From Isoetes taiwanensis (lineage: Eukaryota; Streptophyta; Lycopodiopsida; Isoetales; Isoetaceae), in contig JAJEKV010000134.1 in the NCBI GenBank assembly GCA_021234155.1, positions 564,501 to 628,500 of the forward strand: a stretch of 64,000 bases of DNA, in the 5' to 3' direction. A program made the position numbers and the translations under genes. Under the pieces are notes generated by a model. The model made no database searches, was not told the DNA's origin, and saw nothing but the letters and a program-made list of their open reading frames with translations. This document shows, piece by piece, positions 30,546 through 41,366 of the stretch; the stretch's first letter is position 1; each line of letters opens with the position of its first letter.

Positions 30546-31079
30546 CCATTTCGTTCTGAAATCCATTCCTTATGTTTTTTTTTTTTTTTTGTATTTTGGC
30601 TCCAAGTTTTCCAAGTTTTTCCTTATATTTTTAATTTGATGTGCTGTAGGAGATGTTTTTTGATTTAGTAAAAAAGTTAAAAATCCAAAAACATGGGCAA
30701 GCTCATGAATAACATATAAATTATTAAATATAACACAAATTCCATAACACAACAAAATAAAAAAATTCTTTGTTTGTTCAATACGAAGTGCAGCCGTGTG
30801 TTTTTTTTTTTTTTTTTTTCCCCAAATCCAAAAAAATATCATCTCCATTTTTTTTCACAAAACGGAACTATAGCTCTTGACCCTGAAAATGAAGTGCCTA
30901 GGCTCCTCTGCAATGCAAACTATATCATAAAGATATAGCATGTATCGAAAAATGTTTGTGGATATAAAGGGTTTCCTTTTTTATTCTATTCTTGCCGCTC
31001 TGAAACCCTAGGCACTCTGAAAGCCGGTCACACGTTTTCAATCATAACTAGAGATCTAGAAGTCCGTTTCAGCCGAAAT
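30546..31079. other. AT-rich spacer with poly-T runs
   Basis: No gene. Poly-T runs lie at about 30571-30590 and 30800-30819. Nothing else recognisable. Confidence 0.4.
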
Positions 31080-31900
31080 CTGTTGCGTTGGAAAGCTATC
31101 TCAGAGTTCTTTCTATCAGTATGTGATTTGCATATGTTTCACTGATTATTTTACATCAGAAACACAGATTTTCGGGCTGCAAATTGGGGTCCCAAAAAAC
31201 CCTGAAGTGCTGTGGTGCTGCCCAAACACTTTTGATCATATCTGGAGATCAAGAACTCCGTTTCTGCTGAAATTTATTGCGTTGGAAAGTCATCTCGGAT
31301 TTCTTCTTATTGGTATGTAATTTGTATATGTTTTCAATAATTTTTCCTCTGCAAAAACTCGAACTTTTTGGCTGCAAATCGAGGGTGCAAAAAAACCCTG
31401 AAGTGCTCGTGGTATTGTCCACATACTTTCTATCGTATCTGGCGGATTTTAACTCCGTTTCAGCTAAAATTTGTCACGTTGGAAAGCTCCCTCAGTGGTC
31501 TTTCTGAAGATATGTGATTTGCATGTGTTTGAATGGTGTTTCCATAGCAAAAGCACATATTTACAGCCTGCACCACCACTTTGTGGTTCATATTACATTT
31601 TTGTTCATATCTCTTTCTCTGTGACTCGTTTCTCATGAAATTTATATCTTTGGAAAGCTCTCTCAGAGTTCTTTCAAAGATATTTTATGTTGCTAATGTT
31701 TAGACAGGATTTCAGAGCAAAAACAACAGATTTTTCGATCTTTGGCTTTAGGGTTTCCATTGTTCGATTTTTCAGCACTATATACTTTTCTTCATATCTA
31801 TTGATCTGCAGCTCTGTTTTGGGAGCAATGCATATCGTTGGAATTCTTGTTTTGTGATGATTATAAAGACATATGGTTTGTACATTCGCTTAAGATCTGA
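31080..31900 (+). repeat. Degenerate ~190-bp tandem array (related to 15.9-16.8 kb array)
   Basis: GTTGGAAAGC-type words followed by CTCAGAGTTCTTTC-like sequence recur at about 31089, 31281, 31469, 31650 and, weakly, 31838, so the period is about 180-192. Each unit also has ATGTGATTTGCATATGTTT-like sequence and most have a CATATCT word. The core GTTGGAAAGCTNNNTCAGAG is shared with the hairpin monomers at 15904-16810, but the second stem half (CTTTCCAAC) is eroded here. Non-coding. Confidence 0.7.
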
Positions 31901-31994
31901 GAGGAGAAAACAACAAGTTTTTGCAGCCCGATTTTAAGACGGGATTCAGAGGGTGTGATACCATCCAATCACGTTGGCTTAAAGCATTTACATG

Positions 31995-32510
31995 TTTGAA
32001 GCCTTTCGGGACGGGCGTCGTGGGGGGAAAAACCATTGCTTATTTTCATTTCGCACACAGCGTCGTAAGGTGGCGAGGTTGCACTAGAGGTGCGCTTGAT
32101 TTATGCACTTGAACACTTTCGCACGGTGTGTGCGTAAGGTGAAAGAGCCCCGCACTCTGCTTCTTGCACTTGGAAGCCTACTCACCGCCGACACGTGGAA
32201 GCTTTCGGACGAGGCGTCGTAAAGGGACGCAGGTTGTGCGTCATCAAAGTGCTTGGAAGCTTTTCGGATTGCCGCCCGAAGGTGGGTGTGACGTTTCACT
32301 AGAGGTGGCGCTTTGATTTATGCACTTGAACACTTTCGGGCGGTGTGCGTAAGGTGAAAGAGCCCCGCACTTGCTTCTTGCACTTGGAAACTGCGCTACC
32401 GCCGACGCGTGGAAGCTTTCGGGCGGGCGTGCCCGTAAAAGGGGAGAGGTTGTGCGTCATCAAAGTGCTTGGAGGCTTTCGGACAAGCTGCGTCGTAGGG
32501 TGACAATCGT
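31995..32510 (+). repeat. ~210-bp tandem repeats in LINE-2 5' region
   Basis: CACTAGAGGTG-CGC-TTGATTTATGCAC-type sequence recurs at about 32083 and 32297. Paired GAAGCTTTCGG motifs recur at about 31997, 32199 and 32410, and GTGCGTCATCAAAGTGCTTG recurs at about 32236 and 32453. About 2.5 units are present. Tandem 5' UTR repeats carry promoter activity in several LINE families; that role is an inference here. Confidence 0.75.
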
Positions 32511-32579
32511 ATTCATGGCAACTCGGTGATAGAAGAGCCGGGGACGAGCCCGCATCCCTTCATCCAATCCCACGGATAT

Positions 32580-34230
32580 GCATGTGGATGGTGCCGCGTA
32601 CGCATCCCCCTCTACCTAAGCGGAACATGGCAACAAAACTTCTCTTGGGAGAGTACATAGATGCCATTCCCAATCGCGGGCCGATGACACCGGCAAAATT
32701 GACAGTGCACACCGAAAAGAGAAGCGGGCAAAGTCTCGTGCAACAAGCATATTTCGGCGGGCATATGGCGAGGATACTCTAGCCTAGCGGCAAGCGTATC
32801 CGTGCTTCACCACCACCAAACCGGTAGTTGAGGAGCACTGGAAACGAAGTTCAAGCAATGGCGAGGGCAACATGAGCTTCAATTGCTTGCTTGGCAGCGG
32901 GAAATGCGAGCCTCGCACCCAAATTGCTCAAGAGGCACCGGGCTCAAAAAAAAGCAGTGTTTCCAAAGATGGAGACCCGCGATACATTACTGGAAGATGG
33001 CCTTTCGCCTAGTGCACTCACGAAAGGCGAAGGATAAGAAGAGTCTTGGCGACATGCAGGGCGCATAGATTCCTTGTACACCGCCATGGAAACCATGACA
33101 CGGGACAAGCGGCGTGTTGAGCAGGAGACAATGGTAACCATCTCCGCCCCGATCGAGGTCGAGAAGGTCGCTACTATGATGCGAAAAGTCAGTCGCTTTT
33201 GAAGAGAGCCGATCACAATTGAGAGCCCTTCAAAGTAGGGTCGAGACACAAGAAGTGGCCTCATCTGCAATGAACCCTATCTTTGGACTCTCGCTGCGTA
33301 AACTGGAGCATAGCTCCGCACCCCAAGATCGGAAGATGCGGCCGAGGGCAGCCATTCTTTGAACAAGGCAAGGGCCTCAATGCGGATGCTCATGAGCAAT
33401 TGCAATGGTGCATGCGTGAATTGACAAGCGGCAACAATTTTCGTGAGGAGCTAAGCTCCCGGCCCGTGGAAGGAGAGACCACTATACCGCCATGGCAGTC
33501 CCACCCGCCCAAGAGCACGCAAGGCGTCGGCCCGGGGCCGCCTACTCTCGCACCCCAAGCCGCTCCATGCCACCCCGCCTAACGTAGGCCACGACCTATG
33601 CCCCGCCGACAACAAACAACTTGTCTTTGGCGTGATTGACCCAATGATCAAAGAGCACCGGAGTTGAGCGGAGAAGCCACAATGTGGTGGTACGTGGCTT
33701 GACATAAGAGGCAGGAGAGGACCTCATTAACCGGCTCCAAATGTTGATTCTTGCTCGAATGACATTCCCCACGCCGGTAAACATTATTAGGGCGAGACGC
33801 CATGGCGTCCAAAGACCCGCATCGCATACGGGTGGTCACGCGTTCCACGATGACGAGATCGCGCAGAAGTGAAAGTAGCCATCTGCGCCCGGGGTAGGCG
33901 ACTAAAGGAAGCGCCGTATGTTGGCCGAGACACGACCGGCCCAACAAGAAGACGCGTTGTGCGCGAGTTGGCCAAAGTTAAAAGCATTAGAGATAGGGAG
34001 GAGATGCGGGGCCTGATTCGGGGCAAGATGCAAATTTTTAGGGCCGTGCCGAATCTTTGCTACAATCTTGCTAACCCTCCGGTGACCTACGGCCGGGCCC
34101 TTTGCCGCTGCTTCTGATAGCGCACCCTGCTCAAGTTGCCTCACCTTACGTTGCTCGCACATCTCGGGCTACTCAAGTTGCCTCACCTTACATTGCTTTC
34201 GCACATCTCGGGCTGCTTCCATACGCCACC
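32580..34230 (+). pseudogene. LINE-2 ORF1, frameshifted
   Basis: Fragments include a coiled-coil candidate (METMTRDKRRVEQETMVT, about 33090-33140) and an RNA-binding-type C-terminal part. The latter has HNVVVRGL near 33674, then EDLINRLQMLILARMTFP near 33719-33772, ARRHG near 33790 and FHDDEI near 33843. This resembles LINE ORF1 RNA-recognition folds that bind element RNA. Motif order equals that of ORF1 in the first LINE. Stops and shifts break it in several places. Confidence 0.6.
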
Positions 34231-34289
34231 CCCTTCGCGTGCCGCCATTGAATCCCCACCCTGCTGCCCTTGCCAACAAATAGGAATTG

Positions 34290-37200
34290 TGCCTCCGCAT
34301 GGTCTCACGAATTGTCGGGGCTTCCCATGGCGAAGGGAGATAGTCTCAACTTCGATTCTTGCTTGAACATGGATCTCATCTTCCTCATGGAAACATGGGA
34401 GCATGCAGGACCACGGGATACCCGACTTGCCGGGATACCAAAGACTACTCAATCTTCAATGATTGCACAGAAAGCGGGGGCATGGGGGTTGCACGCTACT
34501 ACCGAACAACCTTGGCACGGTCAATCTCCTTGTTCAAGACGGAGACAAGCACAACGAATTTTTGTGGGTGCGTGTGCAAAACTGCGATAGAGAGACCCCT
34601 CTTTGTGGCGACACTGCTACTTTCCACATGCGAAAGCAACTTCTATCACACCCACTTGGATGTGGATAGGCTGGATCCCTATGTCGATCTATATGATGAC
34701 ATACAAAGAAAAGATAAGCGGTTAGGCGTGTCATACTCCTTGGAGACTTCAATGCACGACCGGGGGTAGAACAACCCATGAGATTTGATCCCTTGACCTG
34801 ATGATATATCGTGAAGGAGCTTGGCCCACGGACATCGATGACAATCAGGTCACGGCGCTATGGTCGGCCGATTTGCTTTTGCTCTGCAAATATCTTTGAC
34901 CGGTAATCTGCAATGGATCGGCACGGTGGCCTTCCACCCCTTAAAGAGCACTTGTAGGCAGGAAAACCAGGGGGGCGGATCTAGTGTGGTGGACTATGTG
35001 TTGGTGCCTGAGCAGGATATGCATGTCATCAAGCACTTTCAGGTGGGAACAACTAATAGGGATGAAGAGATCGACTCAGACCACTCACCACTTTACTTGA
35101 AGTTGGCTTGGCAGGTTGTGCGAACCCCCGGTGCAACAACTCCTCACATGCCTCAAGCTGCTTGTTCGGATTATGAACATCACGGGGGCTTATGCCCGGA
35201 TGCTTATAGGCGACTGGCGAAATTTTGCAATATCCTACACTAGAGCAACAGACAGGCCGGCTGACTGATGTGCTTAGGACTGCGGCAGAGAGATGCTTTG
35301 GGATAAGCCGCCCGCGACAGACCTCCAGGAACACAACCTTCCCACGTAATCAATGGTTTGATGCAGAGTGCAAGGAACACAAATGTTGGCTCCGCCAAGT
35401 CACAGACCCTGCTTTACGCCCACATGCAGTCAGACAGTACCGCATCTTTCTTAAACCTAAGAAAGCCAGGTACATTGCAGTGCATCAAAGGGAAATGTTT
35501 TACCTCACAGAGCGTCACCCCGGGACCTTCTGGCGAAGGGTTCTTAGAAAGCCAGTACAACCCACAGGGAATATCACTCCCGAGCAGTGGAGGCAATACT
35601 TGCAACAGCTATACGACCCTCAGGGTGCACATGCAGCATTACCCTTGCAAGAAGGCCCGATCTTTGGAAATCCGCAGCATTCGGACGTGGAACAAGGCTT
35701 TACGGTGTCTTGCAAAGCTCCGGACTTGGATGGTATGCGCGTAATTGCTTAAGTGGGCGGGGGCCGTCCATAATACCGATCTTGACCGCCTTGTTCAACA
35801 AGGCATTACAGAAGGTTTCCCCCGCAGGTGGACCAATAGCGAGTTGTTCCCATCTATAAGGCGGGTGACCCATAACGCCCGACCAATTACCGAACAATCA
35901 TGGTCGGTTCGGTGTTTGCAAACCGCTGGCTTTGGGATTCTCGCGGCGGTTATTGACGAAGCCGGGCAGGCGGCGGAGAGGTGCGGGCCCTCACCCAAAG
36001 GCAGGATTGAGACCGGCACTCAACCATTGACCACATCTTCACGTTGTGAACTCGATTGAAGACGGCGGGAACCGCCCGCCGGGATCTATATTGTTGCTTT
36101 GTGGATTTTGCGAAGGCGTTTGACATCGTGCCTCGGGAAAAACTATGGGCAAGGCAGCTTGGTGGGGTTCTGTAGATTTGCAGAATGCGATTATGCTGAG
36201 CTATATGAAAGATGCTCGGGTCGATTTGCAGCGGACAAACCCGACCATTTGATAGTAGTATCGGGGTTCGTCCGGGGATGCCCTCTCTCCCCAACATTGT
36301 TTGGACTTTATATTGATCAATTGGAGAGTCGGGTTTGGCGATAATGGGGGCGATGGAGCTCACCTTCTCTATCGGATCATTAGGCGGTTAATATATGTTG
36401 ATGATGTGGACCTCTAGCTTACACACCAGCCGGACATGCAACGACATCTCGATGCCCGACACACGATCGCCAAGCGACTGATATGCGTGTCAACCTGGCC
36501 AAGACTAAGGTGGTTTTCATATCATCTTCACGTCAGCCGAGGATCCCCTCCTTCAGTTACCAAGGCCAGAATGTGGAAGTTGCATCCACATACAAGTATT
36601 TGGGAGTGGAGTTTCCTTCTACTATGCACTGGGACACATCCATACGGGCTACGAAAGTGACGGCAGCTAGAAGGCACTATATGCAATGCAAAACAATAGT
36701 CATAGAGCGGAGTTGTATGATTGGGCCCATCATCCACACCTGTTCAAGGTCTTAGTAGAGCCCGTCATTTTTACTGGGGGTGGAAGTATGGGGCCCATGA
36801 GTATCACTTGCTACTTGGAATGACTTGGAGCAGGTCCGTAAAGCCTTCTTAGTATTTAACACTAGGGGTGAAGTCCCACGGTCCCATATCAAATTCTACT
36901 GCAGGAGACAGGATTCTTGCCTCTTCAGAGGGCGGCCCTTGATCGCCACATTGTCTATTTTCAGAAGGTGGTCAATATGGACGATGCTCGTCTCCCTAAA
37001 CTAGCTTATATCATGGCAATGGGGCATAGCGCCTCAAGGCCTCTTTGGAGGGAAAAGAGAGCTCAATGGTTGGCTAGATGGAATGTGCGTGAGCACAGGT
37101 GCATACATGTGCAAACAGAGCGGATCACCATAGCTTGAGGCAATATCTTGACGCTTGCTTCCTCAGCAAGCTTTGGGATGCCAATGCCCTTGAACATGTC

Positions 37201-37430
37201 AAGACAGCACACTACCAGCGCCACATAAATCCCACATTGGAACGAGGCCCGCAATGCTACCTGCATACCCACTTGCCCATGAAAAGGCGAGACTCATTGC
37301 CTCCATTCGCGAGGGGCACATCATCTTGAATTGAGGCGGCAGATGGATTAATGAGCCACGCCGGGGCAGGCTCTGTCAATGCTGCCAAATGGGAGTCATT
37401 GAGGATGAATCTCATACCCTTCAAAGTTGC
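34290..37430 (+). pseudogene. LINE-2 ORF2: AP-type endonuclease, RT and CCHC C-terminus, frameshifted
   Basis: Endonuclease: NMDLIFLMETWEHAG (34362-34410), FYHTHLDVDRLDPYVDLYDD (34641-34700), LLGDFNAR (34738-34760) and the C-terminal DSDHSPLYLKL (35075-35105). RT: KAFDIVPREKLW (about 36112-36150), GFVRGCPLSPTLFGLYIDQL (36264-36323), the catalytic YVDDV (36393-36407), MRVNLAKTKVVFISSSRQPR, and YKYLGVEF (36591-36615). C-terminus: CQCCQMGVIEDESHT-like, a CCHC finger. The GCPLSPTLFGLYID wording and the finger HxLxxCPAY differ from plant L1 and RTE RTs as I know them. Many one-base shifts make it dead. Confidence 0.82.
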
Positions 37431-37795
37431 CCAGCATATGATCAAATTCGGGACGCTATCTTTGCCGAAGTTGGTCGGGGCCCGCCAACCGTTACATGTG
37501 ACATTGAGCACAAAGATCCGTGACGGGTGTTAGGATCATACCTTCAGGAGGTTATGGACATGCGAGATCAGCTATGTCCTCGGGCACACACTTGACATGT
37601 ATATAAGCATTGATGTATACTTGTACAGTTTGACAGCATTCTTATTACTGCCACGGTTTTTCCCTCGAAAACCCTTCGGGGCGGGGGTTTTTTAACCCGG
37701 ACAGTAATAAGTTTGCTGCGCTCCTTATGGGTCCCATAGGCCGATTGGCCTCAGTGGACGATAAAAAATCATTCTCATTCTCATTCTCATTTTAT

Positions 37796-39000
37796 TAGCT
37801 TCAACATCTAACTTTATATAGAGGTTCCTCCATTGTATCACATTTTTCTATTGTAGGCTTGATGCCGTAATAAAATCTTCTCGACTCCTTAAATCCAATG
37901 GTCCATTAAAGTAAAAATAACTTCTTTGATTAAAAAACTTTTTCCTTCAACTAAAGCTTTTGAAAAAAAACTTTTTTCCAACATAATCTTTCATCTTTTC
38001 ATCCAATATCCCTTGTTATAATTTTTTTTACCTTACATTATTCACGCAAGCAAACGCCCTTTTTTCATTGTCCATTTTGGTTTCTGATGTTTGGTTCCTT
38101 TTTTTTATATTGATTCCATCTGCAAATTTTCTTTTCCATGTCCATTCATCTATATTTCTCACATCCACAATCTGTCACGCTATTTGAATGATGCTAGGAG
38201 TTGGAAAATCCTACATCATTATGGTTCCATTGCCGAGACCCTGGTTTCTCTGATCATCATATCAGGGACTGATTCTTTAGTCCAAGATTGGTAGCTTGTC
38301 AATGCAACCAAGGCAAACTGAAGATCAAAAGCTAACGACAAGAACCAAAGAAAATTTCAAGATATAGGAGACAGGCTAAGCCTCACTCTATTGGCATCAT
38401 AATCACCAAGGTAATCATTCCATCATAAATTTTTGCCCAATTCATATCATAAACTTAACTTCATTTGAGATTAGAGAAATTGGGATAACAGATGAGAGAA
38501 TCACATAATCATACTCAAAATTTCATACTTCAACATAATATTATTCAACTGATCAAGAAAGATACTCACAACTTCAAGAACTTTGCCTAGATGTCATCTT
38601 CCAAAATTGGGCCTCCCTTCTACACGAATTTTGGCTAACTTATATAAAACTGCACTTGATCCTAGCCATCAGATCTGGGCAAATCTCAACCTTAGATCCA
38701 AATTCTAACTACCATAAGTTCACTAGATCTCCAACTCAACATCAAATCTAGGCCATCTAAACTCCTTGCAACTACCATGTTCTTCCAGATTCATGACACA
38801 TCATCAGAATGTCAACCATTAAAAATATTTCTTAAGGACTTTAATACTCCAAGTCCATAGGTTCCACTTCAGTACATCATAAATGCTTCCTCCACACTTT
38901 TTTGCACTGTTTTTACATTTTTTCCAAATTACACCCGTATAATTCTTCATTTATGCACACATTTCACCAATTTAAGCACATCATGCAAAAATAGTCAAGA
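37796..39000. other. AT-rich non-coding DNA, possible decayed LTR
   Basis: No gene. It carries a copy of the GATG...CATC palindromic motif (38190-38217). On the minus strand the sequence 39030-39012 reads AATCTTGGGGGGAATAATGT, which looks like a polypurine tract followed by an LTR start, so 38200-39013 could be the 3' LTR of a minus-strand Gypsy relic. No matching second LTR was found in the window. Confidence 0.35.
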
Positions 39001-39727
39001 TAAAACACACAACATTATTCCCCCCCAAGATTATTCATCGTCCAGATGAATTCTTCAAAATCTTATATTTGATCTTCATGTCTTCAACTTGGTCCTCAAA
39101 ATAGCATCACAACTTAACAAAAATCCAATATCAAAATATCTTCAGGTCTTCAAAAATATCTATAGAAGCCTTCTAAGAAAAAGAAATAATAAAACTTCTA
39201 ACATCACTTCATCTTCATCAATCACAGGGTGGCAAGTCCCATCCAGTCAGTGGCACCCTCGCTCTACTGCCCAGTATGCTCTATCCTCTTCACATCACTT
39301 ATACATTTTCCATCACATTTCATATAGGTCATGGTATGTTGCTGCGTTTCTAGGTCAGCATCCATCATGCCATCTACAATCACTTAAATAAAAAATAAAA
39401 CCAAAAGCATAAGCACTAACCACATAATCTTGATCTTCATAATATGGTGTTTGACTTGAATAAGAATAAATAGTCTTCATCATATAACAAAACATAATAT
39501 TGACCATTGAAATGCAATATTCATACTTGAAAATCTTCCATCCGAATATATAACTTAGAGAGAACAAGTAATCTTCGCCTTTAAACACTTGGGGCAAAAT
39601 AAATGTAACTTGGTCTTGAATAATAGAAATCCACATTGTTGGAAATTATAAGATACATCTTCATAAAACAAATAGCTTAAAGAATTCTTCAATATATATA
39701 GGCAAATAAATAACATCAAATTGTGCT

Positions 39728-39790
39728 TAGGAGGACTTGAACCCGAGAACAACCAATTTAAAGTCCAATATCTTAACCAAAAAACCATTG
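39728..39790 (-). repeat. tRNA-like (SINE-type) sequence
   Basis: On the minus strand TGGTTTTTTGGTTAAGA (39787-39771) resembles a tRNA A box/D arm (TGGnnnAGTGGTTAAGA type), and GGTTCAAGTCC (39743-39733) is a good B box. The 27-base gap is shorter than in a normal tRNA and no acceptor stem pairs. This fits a tRNA-derived SINE or a degenerate tRNA better than a functional gene. No poly-A or T-stretch terminator was identified. Confidence 0.4.
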
Positions 39791-39865
39791 CCAACATGTT
39801 GATATTTAGTATTTTATTTTCTTCTATATCGATGTAATTATTATCATTTTTTAATCTCTCTCTCT

Positions 39866-40140
39866 TTTTTATTTTCTCCACTTTCAAGGAACCCCTTTTT
39901 TTTCTTATTTCTTCCACTCCTCTGTGCGCGCAGCCGACGGTTAGGGCATGACAGCTCTTTTTATTTTCTCCACTTTCAAGGAACCCCTTTTTTTTCTTAT
40001 TTCTTCCACTCCTCTGTGCGGCAGCCGGCGGTTAGGGCATGACAGAAGATCCGACGGCAGCTCCTCTCTTACCTCTGATTCTTTTTTCCTTGCCCATTTC
40101 CCTTTTGGTTTTCTCTGTGCAATGGGGCCGTTAGGGTATG
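39866..40140 (+). repeat. ~92-bp tandem repeat, two good and one degenerate unit
   Basis: TTTTCTCCACTTTCAAGGAA plus the following T-run, CTCCTCTGTGCG and GGTTAGGGCATGACAG recur with a period of about 92 (39871 and 39963). A third, shorter version has TTTCTCTGTGCAATGGGGCC and GTTAGGGTATGGCAG (40110-40143). Non-coding. Confidence 0.7.
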
Positions 40141-40222
40141 GCAGGAGGCAGATGGATCAAGCAACTCTTGAATATGGCAGAAGGAAGAACTAAGCAAACA
40201 TGTTTATGAGAATCGGACCTTT

Positions 40223-40815
40223 TTTTTCGAGGCACTCGTGCGTCTCAGGCATCTGTTCAACCTTCTTCTCAGGTTCAAGCTCCCGTTGTTACTTCTTCAT
40301 CTATTCATGATCAACCTTTACCAATTGTGTTGTATTCCTCGTCCATGGAAGATGCTCTAAGTCCAGTTCCGATGGTATCGTCCTTAGCGCCATCAGCTGC
40401 ACTTGTAGTTCACTCTGCTCTACATGTTGATGCTTCCTCCTCTCATGTTTCTGATATTGTTAAAACTGATGGTACTAATCTTCTGTGTGCAAAAAAGTCA
40501 TGGCAGCAGGTCAATTGGAAGAAGGCGGCGAGAAAGAAGTCTGTTATGTCATCTCATGATGCTATCCCACCTCGTACTATTCAGTGGCATGATAATTTGA
40601 TGTCTGTTGATGATCATCTCGATGTGGCAGAACATGTTGATTGTGATGAGGCCATTAAACGCCTCAACCAAGGAGTTTGAGTATATACTATGTATGGGTG
40701 GTTTTGCTTAGTGGACTATTTCGTCCTCTAGGTTTTGAGTCCCATGCCACAGGTCCCTTGCATGCATCTTGATTTTTCTTGATAATAGATTGTCATTCTT
40801 CAAAAAGAAAAAAAA
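40223..40815 (+). pseudogene. Poly(A)-tailed retrosequence with a 150-codon ORF
   Basis: An open frame from about 40227 to 40680 is Ser/Pro/Val-rich at the start (SQASVQPSSQVQAPV) and ends basic/acidic (KKSWQQVNWKKAARKK, then DEAIKRLNQGV). It is followed by 130 bases of 3' UTR-like sequence and a poly-A run at 40801-40818. That layout marks an integrated reverse-transcribed RNA. It may be the ORF1 end of a plant L1-type LINE, or a host mRNA. I do not recognise the protein. A G-run (40818-40831) follows the A-run. Confidence 0.5.
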
Positions 40816-40831
40816 AAGGGGGGAGGGGGGG

Positions 40832-41000
40832 AGATTGGCGTAATCTATGTGCTAAACTCATGCAAAAACTTTTATGCAAAATGCGCTTTCACTTGCTTCT
40901 ATCCTCAAGAACAAATAATGTTTTATGTTTAAATGCTTGATGCTTATGTCTTTTTTGATTTAGTGTAGTATGTTTTTTAGTGTAGTGTTGTCACATGCAG
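40832..41000. other. Short unassigned spacer
   Basis: No feature visible between the poly-A/G run and the LINE fragment. Confidence 0.3.
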
Positions 41001-41366
41001 ATAGTAGAAGATTAACACCATGCTCTACAGGAATGCCCAGCATATGCACACATCCGCTAGCAATTCACCAACTGCTGGCTTCGCCAATAGTGGCACGTCT
41101 TGCGTCCTACATTCTGCAAGTCTCCACCGTCAGGAAGTCCCTCACAGCACAGGGAATTTGGGCGCCCAAATAGGGCCTCTCAACGCCTACTACAAGGGTT
41201 TTTCCTCCCACACGGGGGGTTTTTTCATCCCAGTGGTAGAGACACATTGTACAGGGTTTCTGTGGTTTTATTTTGTGTTTGGAAACTTTCCGCTATATTG
41301 TAAAACCATCTCATAGGCCAGTTGGTCTCCGTGGACGTTAAAATATACTTCATTCCTTCCTTCTAA
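41001..41366 (+). mobile_element. 5'-truncated LINE copy (C-terminal finger and 3' UTR)
   Basis: It begins inside the ORF2 finger: HALQECPAYAHIR (about 41018-41057) aligns with HTLQSCPAYDQIR of the 58 kb copy. It continues with the 3' UTR hairpin (GGGTTTTTCCTCCCACACGG and following G/T run, 41199-41229) and the terminal block (GGCCAGTTGGTC at 41318, GTGGACGTTAAAA). It ends with a CATTCCTTCC tail (to 41366). Confidence 0.78.

Larger units (their letters stand above)
31950..37795 (+). mobile_element. LINE-2 of the window: long non-LTR retrotransposon with ATTCTC tail
   Basis: Same family as 25183-30401. In order it holds 5' tandem repeats of about 210 bp (31995-32510), an ORF1 region (32580-34230), an ORF2 region (34290-37430), a 3' UTR hairpin (37659-37696), the terminal block GGCCGATTGGCC at 37739-37750 with GTGGACGATAAAA, and a tail of ATTCTC units (37771-37795). 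The last 400 bases are nearly identical to the truncated copy at 58051-58462. Its 5' end was set at the start of the GC-rich repeats and is approximate. Confidence 0.85.
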
